A stretch of DNA of 64,000 nucleotides, taken from NCBI GenBank assembly GCA_964520985.1, contig CAZFPB010000002.1, positions 266,121 through 330,120 of the forward strand. Direction: 5' to 3'. The notes below the pieces were generated by a model that had not been told where the DNA came from, searched no databases, and worked only from the letters and a program-made list of their open reading frames with translations. Below, piece by piece: positions 15,769-23,040 of this stretch. Source of the DNA: CAYSGL01 sp964520985 (GTDB taxonomy: Bacteria > Pseudomonadota > Alphaproteobacteria > Micavibrionales > Micavibrionaceae). Every line of letters begins with the position of its first letter. Position 1 is the first letter of the stretch. A program made the translations under genes and the position numbers.

Positions 15769-16473
15769 TCACACTAATGGATCAGTTATAACCAATTGAG
15801 GTCCATGTGGAGTTGGTCGAATCATTATGTTTCCACTGTGAATATCAACTCCACCGTATCTTGGAACAGCAGTTCGTATTAACATCAACGCTTGTTTTAA
15901 TAACGGATCTGCAATATTAGTCGAGCTGAATCTGATTGCATTAGATAACGTTCGAGTGAAATCCTTAATTAAAGTCTCTCTTTTCCAATCAGGATCGTTG
16001 CGAATCATCTCTCTAAACGATGATCGTTCTTCCGGAGTTTTATCGATCGTCTCGTCATCTTCTGAACTCCATACTTTGAATAATTGATCACCCATTTGTT
16101 TAATCTGATCTGAATCCAGGATAGAAAAAGGTTGCAGTTTTTCCATTCGATACGATGCTGTAAATTCACGACCAGAGTTTGGATCCTCTATATGCTTAGC
16201 TGAGTAAATTCGCGGAAAAAATGGATTACTTTGTGCTCTGTCGTTCTGTGCAATCATTTCAACAAAGTTACGATATCCTCGATCGCTATTGTTACCAATT
16301 TTAACAACCGTGTGAGGATCTTTTGTTTGTGATCCTACAATGGCACGAGAACCATATCCCCGCTCTTGCCAATTCTTTGACTGTTTGATCGATCCCGTTT
16401 CTGGTTTTGTATTCAATCGTGATCGTTGTTTAACTGTTTTTACATTTGTGTCAAATAGTTCAAGTAATTTCAT
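15769..16473 (-). CDS. protein-kinase-like protein with prohead-type N-terminus
   Basis: 234 aa. Elements in kinase order: a glycine-containing loop (RGYGSRAIVG), a strand lysine (HTVVKIG), a hinge-like YRMEKLQPF, a catalytic-loop-like VDIHSGNIMIR and a metal-loop-like VITDPLV at the C-terminus. The paralog at 20683 has the same set. The fold call is inferred; activity and substrate are unknown. Begins MKLLELF, holding an L-L-E as in prohead-protease sites. Start 16473 overlaps the stop of 16470-17168 by 4 bases (ATGA). Last gene of a three-gene late operon. Confidence 0.65.
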   Translation of the reverse strand: MKLLELFDTNVKTVKQRSRLNTKPETGSIKQSKNWQERGYGSRAIVGSQTKDPHTVVKIGNNSDRGYRNFVEMIAQNDRAQSNPFFPRIYSAKHIEDPNSGREFTASYRMEKLQPFSILDSDQIKQMGDQLFKVWSSEDDETIDKTPEERSSFREMIRNDPDWKRETLIKDFTRTLSNAIRFSSTNIADPLLKQALMLIRTAVPRYGGVDIHSGNIMIRPTPHGPQLVITDPLV

Positions 16474-17168
16474 AATTTGGCCCAGTCGGCAAATCCTGCG
16501 TCGATTAATTCTTCTTGGCATGCCAATATGTCTTTCGTTTTGATATGCTTATTTAATATGTTATTGATGGCGTACCGAGTCTTATCAAGTTCTGGCGTTA
16601 ACGTTTGTTGCGTATACAATGAAATATTTCGGATTTGTGGTATTAAAATCCACATAATTAAACCTTTATGTGGTTTCATTGGAATTTGAACACGTCCTAC
16701 GTTGGAAAATATTTTGTGCACATTTGAAAATGAAATATTTGAATTTAGGTCAGTACAGTAAAGAGCCTGATGGATGATTGACGGAGCATGGTCAAGAGAT
16801 AATAATGGATTATTTGAACAATCATACGTTCGTCCGACTTGTGTTGGACCATGTTCTAACGTTGTTAACTTATTACCATGACAGTAAAAACTTCCTGTAA
16901 CCGCTTTAGGACATCCAAATAAACTAGTTAAGTTGTTATCATCGCAAGAAAAATCACCCTGAATATGATTAAAATTTATGGGGATGTGTTGTAATTCTGT
17001 ATCGTTAAGATTCACATATCCTTGTACGTCGACAGACATGTCCGAATTTATTTTATAATGAAGATGAGTGTCTTCAGTATCGTGATTATAATCTCTAAAC
17101 CAGTCATCAATATCTTGCTTGGTAGACAAGAATTGATGTTGTTCGTTTAATAGATGAGCAATTTTCAT
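16470..17168 (-). CDS. CQEEL-tail LRR-like protein with prohead-type N-terminus
   Basis: 232 aa. Begins MKIAHLLNEQ; L-N-E fits the (L/I)-x-E cut site of the T4 prohead protease. Repeats of about 20 residues (LTSLFGCPKAVTGSFYC, LTTLEHGPTQVGRTYDC) form an LRR-like solenoid from about 60 to 130. The end is DILACQEELIDAGFADWAKL. Overlaps both neighbours by 4 bases. Possibly packaged in the capsid and injected (inferred). Confidence 0.7.
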   Translation of the reverse strand: MKIAHLLNEQHQFLSTKQDIDDWFRDYNHDTEDTHLHYKINSDMSVDVQGYVNLNDTELQHIPINFNHIQGDFSCDDNNLTSLFGCPKAVTGSFYCHGNKLTTLEHGPTQVGRTYDCSNNPLLSLDHAPSIIHQALYCTDLNSNISFSNVHKIFSNVGRVQIPMKPHKGLIMWILIPQIRNISLYTQQTLTPELDKTRYAINNILNKHIKTKDILACQEELIDAGFADWAKL

Positions 17169-17884
17169 GCTTTAGCCCAAGCTCCAAATCCTGCATCGAT
17201 TAATTCTTCTTGGCATGCTAGGATATCTTTCGTTCGAATGTGTTTATTCAATATGTTTTGTACTGGCGTCAATTTTTCAGTACCTTGATCATCCAAATCA
17301 ATAAATTGAATTCCCGGAACTAAAATCCAACAGATTATGCCAGGAACAGGAGTACCCGGAATTTCAGCTCCACCTTTAACTGTTATCATTTTATGAATAT
17401 TTCTAAAATGTGCAATAGGGTTTTCAATGCACATAATACTGTCAACTTGTCGTGGCACGTGCTCTAATGACGTTAATTGATTATAGGAACAGTTAAAATC
17501 CTTGCCGACACTTGTGGGAGCACCTTCTAATGATGTTAATGAATTTTGTCGACATGCATACTGACCGTCAACTTGTGAAGGCCCACCGATCAAATTGGTT
17601 AATTTATTTGTATTGCAATTGAAGTGAGTAACCTTACTTGGAGAACCATGTAATGATGTTAAATTCGTTTTGTTTATCTTAAATGATATGACTTGTCCAA
17701 ATTGAACTGGAAATTTACCTAACGGCGTATTAGCAATTATTATTTCTTTGGCGTTGATCACGCCGTCATCTGTTATTTTTAATTCATCCACTGATGCGTT
17801 ATTCTTATGCAGCCAATTTTCAACAGCCACAGGATTCTTGATTAACATCAGTTGGGTTTCGTTTAATAAGTCAAAAATTTTCAT
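17165..17884 (-). CDS. CQEEL-tail LRR-like protein with prohead-type N-terminus
   Basis: 239 aa. Start placed at 17884 (MKIFDLLNETQ) because the late promoter GATAAATA lies 24 bases upstream; the longer frame to 17938 would run through the promoter. L-N-E is a candidate protease site. Four repeats such as LTSLHGSPSKVTHFNC, LTNLIGGPSQVDGQYAC and LTSLEGAPTSVGKDFNC form the solenoid. Tail is DILACQEELIDAGFGAWAKA. First gene of the operon. Confidence 0.7.
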   Translation of the reverse strand: MKIFDLLNETQLMLIKNPVAVENWLHKNNASVDELKITDDGVINAKEIIIANTPLGKFPVQFGQVISFKINKTNLTSLHGSPSKVTHFNCNTNKLTNLIGGPSQVDGQYACRQNSLTSLEGAPTSVGKDFNCSYNQLTSLEHVPRQVDSIMCIENPIAHFRNIHKMITVKGGAEIPGTPVPGIICWILVPGIQFIDLDDQGTEKLTPVQNILNKHIRTKDILACQEELIDAGFGAWAKA

Positions 17885-17907
17885 AGTTTTTATCACGAAG
17901 AGTCCAA

Positions 17908-17915
17908 TATTTATC
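17908..17915 (-). promoter_or_regulatory. T4-type late promoter
   Basis: GATAAATA on the minus strand, 24 bases upstream of the ATG at 17884. No RBS hairpin was found here, unlike most other late promoters in the window. Confidence 0.65.
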
Positions 17916-17967
17916 TGTTGCCATATTACAAAAACCATATATAATGACGGTCATACGCAGGCATAAT

Positions 17968-18006
17968 GCCCGAGTGGTGAATTTAGGTAGACAACTAAGG
18001 ACTTAA
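17968..18006 (+). pseudogene. 5' half of a tRNA-Leu(UAA), broken at the anticodon
   Basis: The sequence has a tRNA-Leu 5' half: acceptor-like GCCCGAG, TG, a D-arm with GGTAGACA and AAGGA CTTAA reaching the UAA anticodon. It diverges straight after anticodon base 36. No matching 3' half is present downstream. Directly after it comes the late promoter of the homing-endonuclease ORF. Probably the relic of a tRNA gene into which that element inserted. Confidence 0.55.
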
Positions 18007-18009
18007 CGT

Positions 18010-18031
18010 CATAAATACCTCCAAAGAGGTG
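18010..18031 (+). promoter_or_regulatory. late promoter next to an RBS-covering hairpin
   Basis: CATAAATA (18010-18017) overlaps the 5' arm ACCTC (18017-18021), which pairs with GAGGT (18026-18030), the ribosome binding site for the ATG at 18035. A transcript started a few bases after the promoter would lose the 5' arm. Confidence 0.6.
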
Positions 18032-18034
18032 GTT

Positions 18035-18841
18035 ATGGCTAGTAAGCAAAACAGATTGTCTCTTAAACAAAAAGAAGATATTATAACTTTACTGGATGCA
18101 GGGTTAAGTAAAGCAGCAGTAGCTAACCAGTTATCAATTGCTTGGAAACAAGTTGATTACTGGAGTAAAAATCGAGCGCGGTTGGTGGAATCGGTATACA
18201 CCGGACACTTAAAATGTCCCGCCGCATGGCATGTGGGTTCGAGTCCCACACCGCGCACCAAATCATATGCTTATCTGCTTGGTTGTTATCTTGGTGATGG
18301 GTATATCAATAAGCAAGGCAAATATACGTGGAAGTTGCAATTTGCATGTGATCGCAAATATCCAAACATAATTGAACAAATTGGAACTGCTTTTACTCAA
18401 GTATTTGATCGAAAATATCATTTTGTTAAGAGTTCTAGTAGTGTCAATTGCGTAATACTTTACGGATATAGTAAAGAGATACAACATTTGTTTCCATTGT
18501 TTGAAGGTAAAAAACACGAATCGCCCCTCGTGTTAGAATCATGGCAGAGAGACATAATTGATACACATCCTCAAGAGTTTTTAAAAGGTCTGTATCACAC
18601 GGACGGTAGTAGATACATTCACGCGCAGGGGAACCTCAAGCACATACATTATAATTTCACAAACAAATCGAAAGATATTATTGATCTATTTTGTGAAAGT
18701 TGTGATAAGCTGGATATTGAATACAGAATTAATGAACGACCATTTATAAACACTAAAGACGAAGTTAGTACAGGTTGGACTGTTACTATTGGCAAACGTG
18801 CTGAAGTAGAACGTTGCGAAATTTTATTAGGTAAGAAATAA
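18035..18841 (+). CDS. HTH plus LAGLIDADG homing endonuclease with a tRNA gene inside its reading frame
   Basis: 268 aa. Residues 8-46 are a helix-turn-helix (KEDIITLLDAGLSKAAVANQL). Residues 48-76 are the literal translation of a complete tRNA-Leu gene (18176-18260). Residues 79 onward hold the first LAGLIDADG helix (YAYLLGCYLGDGYI); the second (EFLKGLYHTDGSRYI) is near 182-198. HTH-LAGLIDADG proteins usually join these parts with a short linker; here the tRNA is the linker. RNase P cutting would destroy the message, so tRNA and protein are probably exclusive products. Start at ATG 18035 with GAGG upstream; the GTG at 18029 is less likely. Confidence 0.75.
   Translation: MASKQNRLSLKQKEDIITLLDAGLSKAAVANQLSIAWKQVDYWSKNRARLVESVYTGHLKCPAAWHVGSSPTPRTKSYAYLLGCYLGDGYINKQGKYTWKLQFACDRKYPNIIEQIGTAFTQVFDRKYHFVKSSSSVNCVILYGYSKEIQHLFPLFEGKKHESPLVLESWQRDIIDTHPQEFLKGLYHTDGSRYIHAQGNLKHIHYNFTNKSKDIIDLFCESCDKLDIEYRINERPFINTKDEVSTGWTVTIGKRAEVERCEILLGKK
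18176..18260 (+). tRNA. tRNA-Leu (anticodon UAA)
   Basis: 85 nt. Acceptor GCGCGGT (18176-18182) pairs fully with ACCGCGC (18250-18256); discriminator A and encoded CCA end at 18260. The anticodon stem GGACA/TGTCC encloses CTTAAAA. The long variable arm has GCC/GGC. The T-arm is GTGGG TTCGAGT CCCAC. All parts of a class II tRNA-Leu(UAA) are intact. It lies wholly inside the endonuclease ORF in the same strand. Confidence 0.95.
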
Positions 18842-18868
18842 CCTACCAAATTATAAAGTGAGCATATA

Positions 18869-19228
18869 ATGAACGACACCAAATACATGGTTGAATTTGA
18901 AGTAGAAGACCGGGTCGACCTGGATGGGTATGTATATGCAACTGACGACGATACCGGTGAAATCGTTGCTGTTTTTTGTCGTGAAAATGCACGCAAAGTG
19001 TTAAAGGAAGCAGTTGAGTGGCTATCTTGTTTGCCAATTCCCGCTGATCCGACTCATGTGTGGCAGTATGGAACTACCCCTTCTGGATTTTCAGTTATTG
19101 TACGATTGAGTGGTGGCGAATACGATATTGACGATCGTATGGTCATTCCAAATAAAACTCTACGAGAACATTCAGTTCGTGTAACGGTGGTCGAAGTAAA
19201 TGTCAACAAACAAAACAAAGAAGGTTAG
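18869..19228 (+). CDS. hypothetical protein, 119 aa
   Basis: Acidic alpha/beta protein, unrecognised. Follows the endonuclease gene with a 27-base gap; overlaps the next gene by 29 bases. The sequence near 18842-18868 shows no 3' tRNA half. Confidence 0.55.
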   Translation: MNDTKYMVEFEVEDRVDLDGYVYATDDDTGEIVAVFCRENARKVLKEAVEWLSCLPIPADPTHVWQYGTTPSGFSVIVRLSGGEYDIDDRMVIPNKTLREHSVRVTVVEVNVNKQNKEG

Positions 19229-19418
19229 GGCAAAGCCTAGGCGAGAGCGTACGTATCCGCAGGTAGAACGAGTTGTCAGCCTTAACTTTCCAGATGGTAT
19301 TAAAGCATGCGTTAAAGATTCTGGTAGCATATGCTTTGTTCCAGTCACTGACTTTCGCAAATTAGAACGAAAGTATCTTCAATTATTTAAACGGTATCAG
19401 CGAGCAAAATCGAAATGA
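19200..19418 (+). CDS. small basic protein, 72 aa
   Basis: Basic N-terminus (TNKTKKVRAKPRRERTY) and a short strand-rich middle; probably binds nucleic acid. Coupled with both neighbours by overlaps. Function unknown. Confidence 0.55.
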   Translation: MSTNKTKKVRAKPRRERTYPQVERVVSLNFPDGIKACVKDSGSICFVPVTDFRKLERKYLQLFKRYQRAKSK

Positions 19419-19690
19419 GTACAACTATGGTCAAAATTGACATTGAACCATGGATTGATGTAACTACTGGCGATGTAAGTGCAGTAGTTACAGGATATGG
19501 CGAGTTTGAAACATGGGTTAACGCCCCATTCGAAGTACTACTGAATCAGGCTATAAGCTGTTTCACCGTTGGTGGTACGTCTGGAGACAATAAGGTTGAC
19601 GTAGACAGCAACTTACAAATTCGTCAAACCTTAATTAACATGCGTGATGTATTGGATGCTGCTATTGAAAAACACACTGTTCCTTGTTGA
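19415..19690 (+). CDS. hypothetical protein, 91 aa
   Basis: Small soluble protein starting within the stop of the gene before it (ATGA). No recognised motif. Confidence 0.5.
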   Translation: MSTTMVKIDIEPWIDVTTGDVSAVVTGYGEFETWVNAPFEVLLNQAISCFTVGGTSGDNKVDVDSNLQIRQTLINMRDVLDAAIEKHTVPC

Positions 19691-19746
19691 CTTTCTGGTC
19701 ATATTATAGGAATCTGTGATAAAAGCATCATATAAAGGACGGTATC

Positions 19747-20322
19747 ATGAAATCCCATATATCAATATTAGATCGTGCAAAAGCGTTTTGCAGAATAGCG
19801 CATAGCAATCAATTGCGATCGTATGGAGATGAAATCCCGTACTACACTCATCCGTTTCAAGTTGCTGGGTTAGTGTCTAAGTACACTGACGATCACGAAA
19901 TAATTGCAGGTGCATATCTGCACGACGTGATTGAAGATACAGCAGCTACCGAAGATGATGTTATCTTGTTCTTTGGTGAACGTGTAGGATCTATTGTCGT
20001 ACAAGGATCAAGTGTTACTAAACACAGCAAGGAAATTCGAGCAATCCGAAAAGCATTGGACCTTGTCCATTATGCGAGAGGCGACACTGACAGCAAGCTA
20101 GTCAAGTCGTGCGATATGATGCACAACCTGTCCGATTTTAATGTGTTGGTTGATGCAGATTATTGGTACGCATCAATGTACTTCGATGAAAAATATGCAG
20201 TGTTCAAAGCATTTGAACCGCTTAAACACTCCAAGTACAAAGACGCTTATCAAGACTTGGCTGCTATCATCGATCAATGTTCTGTGATGTTGGAAGCAGC
20301 CAAGATTATAGAAATGCATTGA
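19747..20322 (+). CDS. SpoT/MESH1-like (p)ppGpp hydrolase
   Basis: 191 aa stand-alone HD domain. Metal residues are H35 (YYTHP), H59-D60 (AYLHDVIEDT) and D123 (KSCDMMHNLSD), almost the numbering of human MESH1 (H35, H61, D62, D122). The FGERVG ... VTK element is also in place. There is no synthetase domain. Known activity of the family is removal of the 3' pyrophosphate of (p)ppGpp; MESH1 also acts on NADPH. Likely lowers alarmone levels in the infected cell (inferred). A terminator-like hairpin follows. Confidence 0.8.
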   Translation: MKSHISILDRAKAFCRIAHSNQLRSYGDEIPYYTHPFQVAGLVSKYTDDHEIIAGAYLHDVIEDTAATEDDVILFFGERVGSIVVQGSSVTKHSKEIRAIRKALDLVHYARGDTDSKLVKSCDMMHNLSDFNVLVDADYWYASMYFDEKYAVFKAFEPLKHSKYKDAYQDLAAIIDQCSVMLEAAKIIEMH

Positions 20323-20328
20323 TTTGTC

Positions 20329-20357
20329 CCTAAATACCCCTTTCATTAGGGGTATTT
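20329..20357 (+). terminator. terminator-like hairpin that also covers the next RBS
   Basis: AAATACCCCT (20332-20341) / AGGGGTATTT (20348-20357) followed by T-run. AGGGG is also the ribosome binding site for the ATG at 20362. CCTAAATA (20329-20336) in the 5' arm resembles a weak late promoter, so the site may be both a stop and a switch. Confidence 0.6.
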
Positions 20358-20361
20358 TTTT

Positions 20362-20682
20362 ATGCATGGTCCTTCCGATCAAGCGATGATGGATCAAATT
20401 GCTAGTGTGCTTCGTCATCGTAATGTCAGCTATATAGCTCCAACTAGAACCAGACCTGATGCCACATGGGCGACCAACCATTGGTCATTAGGTGATGTTC
20501 ACGCTAAACTCAGCGATGATCAGCTCAACCTAACTATTGAAGCTCCAGGATTATCGGTTACTCACGTTCACGGTCAACCAGAACCAGTATATCGACAAGG
20601 GGATTCAGACACATTGAAGGCTGTATACAATAAAGTTTTCAATGTTCGACAACCTGGCCGATCAACCTACAAAATTCGTTAA
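20362..20682 (+). CDS. hypothetical protein, 106 aa
   Basis: Soluble protein, unrecognised. Its ribosome binding site lies in the hairpin at 20332-20357. It ends base-to-base against the convergent kinase-like gene. Function unknown. Confidence 0.5.
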   Translation: MHGPSDQAMMDQIASVLRHRNVSYIAPTRTRPDATWATNHWSLGDVHAKLSDDQLNLTIEAPGLSVTHVHGQPEPVYRQGDSDTLKAVYNKVFNVRQPGRSTYKIR

Positions 20683-21459
20683 TTACCCATCATTTTGTTT
20701 ACGATTATTATAATAATTGTATGGCATCAATGGGTCTGTAATTACTAATTGGGGGCCGTGAGGAGTTGGACGGAACATCAAATTTTCTTCATGAATATCA
20801 ATGTCACCAACTCCTTTTTGATGAAGCGTACGAATGAACATCATTGCTTGTTTAAGCATGGGATCTTTGATCAATGCCATTTGAGCTGGTTCCGTCACAA
20901 CGCGAGCCAATAATAGTGACATGTGGTCGTATAAATTTTCTCGGTTAATTTCTTCCAACTCATCCGGATTAGTCCCTTTTTCTAAATTGTGACGAATTCT
21001 ACGTTGTTCTGATGTCAGACCATCTGCTTGTAATGCTTGAGGATGAAACATTCGTTTCATCATTGATTCCAGTACTTCAAGCGGAAGTTCTGATAGAGGT
21101 TGCAATCGTTCCATCCGTACATGATACGAAGGTTTATCGTAAGTATGCATGAATGATTTTACTGAATAAATGCGTGGAAAATACGGATTTTGTTGTGCTT
21201 TTTCACTATTTGCTATCATTTTGGCATAGTTGAAATATCCGTCGTCCTCCAAAGGAGCGTCATTATGGGTCGTACCAACTTTGAAAACTTCATGAGGTTT
21301 TGTACGCTGGTTACCAACTTTAGCGAAATGGCCAGATCCGACAAACTCATAATTTTTGCTGGCGCTGATTCGATCCATCATCGTTGATTGTTGTTTATCT
21401 GATGATCTAGTTGGAGTTACTCGGCTGCCAAATGCTTCAAGTATGGTTTTTAATTTCAT
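20683..21459 (-). CDS. protein-kinase-like protein with prohead-type N-terminus
   Basis: 258 aa, paralog of 15769. Elements: VGSGHFAKVG (loop), HEVFKVG (lysine), VRMERLQPLSELP (hinge), GDIDIHEENLMFRPTPHGPQLVITDPL (catalytic and metal loops). PTPHGPQLVITDPL is identical in both paralogs. Begins MKLKTILEAFG; I-L-E matches the prohead-protease site form. Driven by its own TATAAATA. Target unknown. Confidence 0.65.
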   Translation of the reverse strand: MKLKTILEAFGSRVTPTRSSDKQQSTMMDRISASKNYEFVGSGHFAKVGNQRTKPHEVFKVGTTHNDAPLEDDGYFNYAKMIANSEKAQQNPYFPRIYSVKSFMHTYDKPSYHVRMERLQPLSELPLEVLESMMKRMFHPQALQADGLTSEQRRIRHNLEKGTNPDELEEINRENLYDHMSLLLARVVTEPAQMALIKDPMLKQAMMFIRTLHQKGVGDIDIHEENLMFRPTPHGPQLVITDPLMPYNYYNNRKQNDG

Positions 21460-21462
21460 GTT

Positions 21463-21500
21463 AAATCCGTTGTGTATAGGTTATATTTATAGTAGGATTT
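21463..21500 (-). promoter_or_regulatory. late promoter in the loop of an RBS-side hairpin
   Basis: On the minus strand: 5' arm AAATCC (21500-21495), TATAAATA (21491-21484), 3' arm GGATTT (21468-21463) next to the ATG at 21459. Confidence 0.7.
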
Positions 21501-21522
21501 GGTAACAGTTGAGGTACTATCC

Positions 21523-21825
21523 ATGCATAAAACTAAGCCGAACTACATTTCGCGTTATGTTAGCCACATTGAGGATCAAGATGGCAAAATAGCTGCTATT
21601 CAAGCTATACAAAAATGCATAGCAGACTTTAGGGATTTGACCACTTTTGCATGTGATATGTATGAGGAAAGTGTTCAAATGCTGATCGAATTTAAAGGTG
21701 TGAATGCTCCGGTCATTGATGTCGATTACATCTTGGCTAACAACGTTCCGTATGCTATGAAATACAAATCACGACAGGAATGTGATCTTTATATTCAGAA
21801 TATGGTCAGACATGACAACAATTAA
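21523..21825 (+). CDS. hypothetical protein, 100 aa
   Basis: Helical soluble protein beginning MHKTKPNYISRY. GAGG lies upstream of the ATG at 21523, which I prefer to the longer frame from 21499. Divergent from the kinase-like gene. Function unknown. Confidence 0.5.
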   Translation: MHKTKPNYISRYVSHIEDQDGKIAAIQAIQKCIADFRDLTTFACDMYEESVQMLIEFKGVNAPVIDVDYILANNVPYAMKYKSRQECDLYIQNMVRHDNN

Positions 21826-22009
21826 ATGTAAATCTGAAATAGTACCTCAACAATTAATTCATTGTGGCGTTGAACAATCTGTTGCTGAACAGATATTGTC
21901 TGGAATAACTGGAACGCTCGTGTATAAAAGTTTTCATGGTTCCATTATTGACTTCGGTACAGTTGGTATTTGGTACGTGTTTAACGAATTTGTAGATTGG
22001 AACGCGTAA
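21812..22009 (+). CDS. hypothetical protein, 65 aa
   Basis: Small protein overlapping both neighbours (14 bases before, TAATG after). Unrecognised. Confidence 0.5.
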   Translation: MTTIKCKSEIVPQQLIHCGVEQSVAEQILSGITGTLVYKSFHGSIIDFGTVGIWYVFNEFVDWNA

Positions 22010-22521
22010 TGAGATTTGTTCAAAGAAGTCGGTTCAATCATTGGACTGGTGAAAAGATGCCTGTTTTGCTGCAAGATGTTATCTGTTTTCCTGGCGATTT
22101 GGTATATTCTGTTTATGTGTATATCAAGAATCGCTTTGTAGATCGAACACACCTTTTAAGTACAAAGTTACCAGTAGGGAATTATTACGACCCTGATGCT
22201 CGGTTGTTATATGGATGTTTTGAATTACTGGTTGATTTTGTTGAAGGTGAACTTGCTTCTCATACCTTTGAGAACGACACACTAGCTCGAGAATTATATC
22301 GGAACCAACCGTATAGTCTTGGGACTAGGGCGTTGGAGAATATGGTCAAGGAAGGCCATCCTGAACAAGCAGAATTGGCCCAAAAAACGTTGGATTTATA
22401 CAACTGGTGGAAATTTGAACGACCTGCTCGCGATGGGTACGACTTAGACCAAAATTGGTACAAACAAGATACCGAAATGTTGGTGAAATTAGTCGAAATT
22501 CGGCGATTTTTGTGGTATTGA
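22009..22521 (+). CDS. conserved phage protein, 170 aa
   Basis: MRFVQRSRF... with NYYDPDARLLYGCFELLVDFVEGELA and LYNWWKFERPARD. This order (DPDxxLLYxxFxLLxDFVExELA ... WWKxxRPxR) is familiar from large phages as a hypothetical protein, from memory. Function unknown. Confidence 0.65.
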   Translation: MRFVQRSRFNHWTGEKMPVLLQDVICFPGDLVYSVYVYIKNRFVDRTHLLSTKLPVGNYYDPDARLLYGCFELLVDFVEGELASHTFENDTLARELYRNQPYSLGTRALENMVKEGHPEQAELAQKTLDLYNWWKFERPARDGYDLDQNWYKQDTEMLVKLVEIRRFLWY

Positions 22522-22525
22522 CCTG

Positions 22526-22574
22526 TTGACCTTCGATGTATAGTGATGTACACTATCTCCAACAAATGGGAGAT
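22526..22574 (+). promoter_or_regulatory. promoter followed by an RBS-covering hairpin
   Basis: TTGACC (22526-22531), 17-base spacer, TACACT (22549-22554). ATCTCC (22555-22560) pairs with GGAGAT (22569-22574), the ribosome binding site for 22582. Start of transcription near 22561 would remove the 5' arm. Confidence 0.7.
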
Positions 22575-22581
22575 TTTCATC

Positions 22582-23034
22582 ATGGGTTGGCTCGTACATC
22601 ACATCAAACATAACAACGTTATTCACGTTGAAGGATCTGATGTCGCTTATGTCGCAAATGTAGGCGACATGAGAGTAACCAAATCTGGTTATCTGCAACC
22701 CAATATTAATTATCAATTGTTTCGCGTCATCATATGTTTTATACTGATGGCGCTCATATATGGATCACGGTGGATATTCTTGGAACATTCAGCCTCATTT
22801 CTCAAATATGGAGGCTGGTTTGATCTGGTCACGCTAATCAGTATGGGCATGTGTTTGTGGTTGACAGTGTTTTATAGCTTCCTGTTTAACTTCAATATGT
22901 TCGGCTTCGTGCCTGGATACGGATTTATTGTAATAATTCACGAACTACTGTTTCGAATTCACTATTGGGCGCTACTTGGAATCTTTGTAGCTGCAAGTGT
23001 TAGCGTTATTAAAAATGACATGAGTAAGGGATAA
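22582..23034 (+). CDS. membrane protein, 150 aa
   Basis: An N-terminal soluble strand region (1-45) is followed by three to four hydrophobic helices (about 50-70, 80-105, 108-128 and 130-145). Own promoter. No family recognised. Confidence 0.6.
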   Translation: MGWLVHHIKHNNVIHVEGSDVAYVANVGDMRVTKSGYLQPNINYQLFRVIICFILMALIYGSRWIFLEHSASFLKYGGWFDLVTLISMGMCLWLTVFYSFLFNFNMFGFVPGYGFIVIIHELLFRIHYWALLGIFVAASVSVIKNDMSKG

Positions 23035-23040
23035 AACACC

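Noticed and set aside
18842..18868. 3' half of the broken tRNA-Leu after the endonuclease ORF
   Set aside because: No T-arm or acceptor 3' strand is present in this gap.
19686..19704. TTGACT plus TATTAT before the alarmone hydrolase gene
   Set aside because: Spacing between the boxes is only 9 bases; no proper promoter can be assigned.
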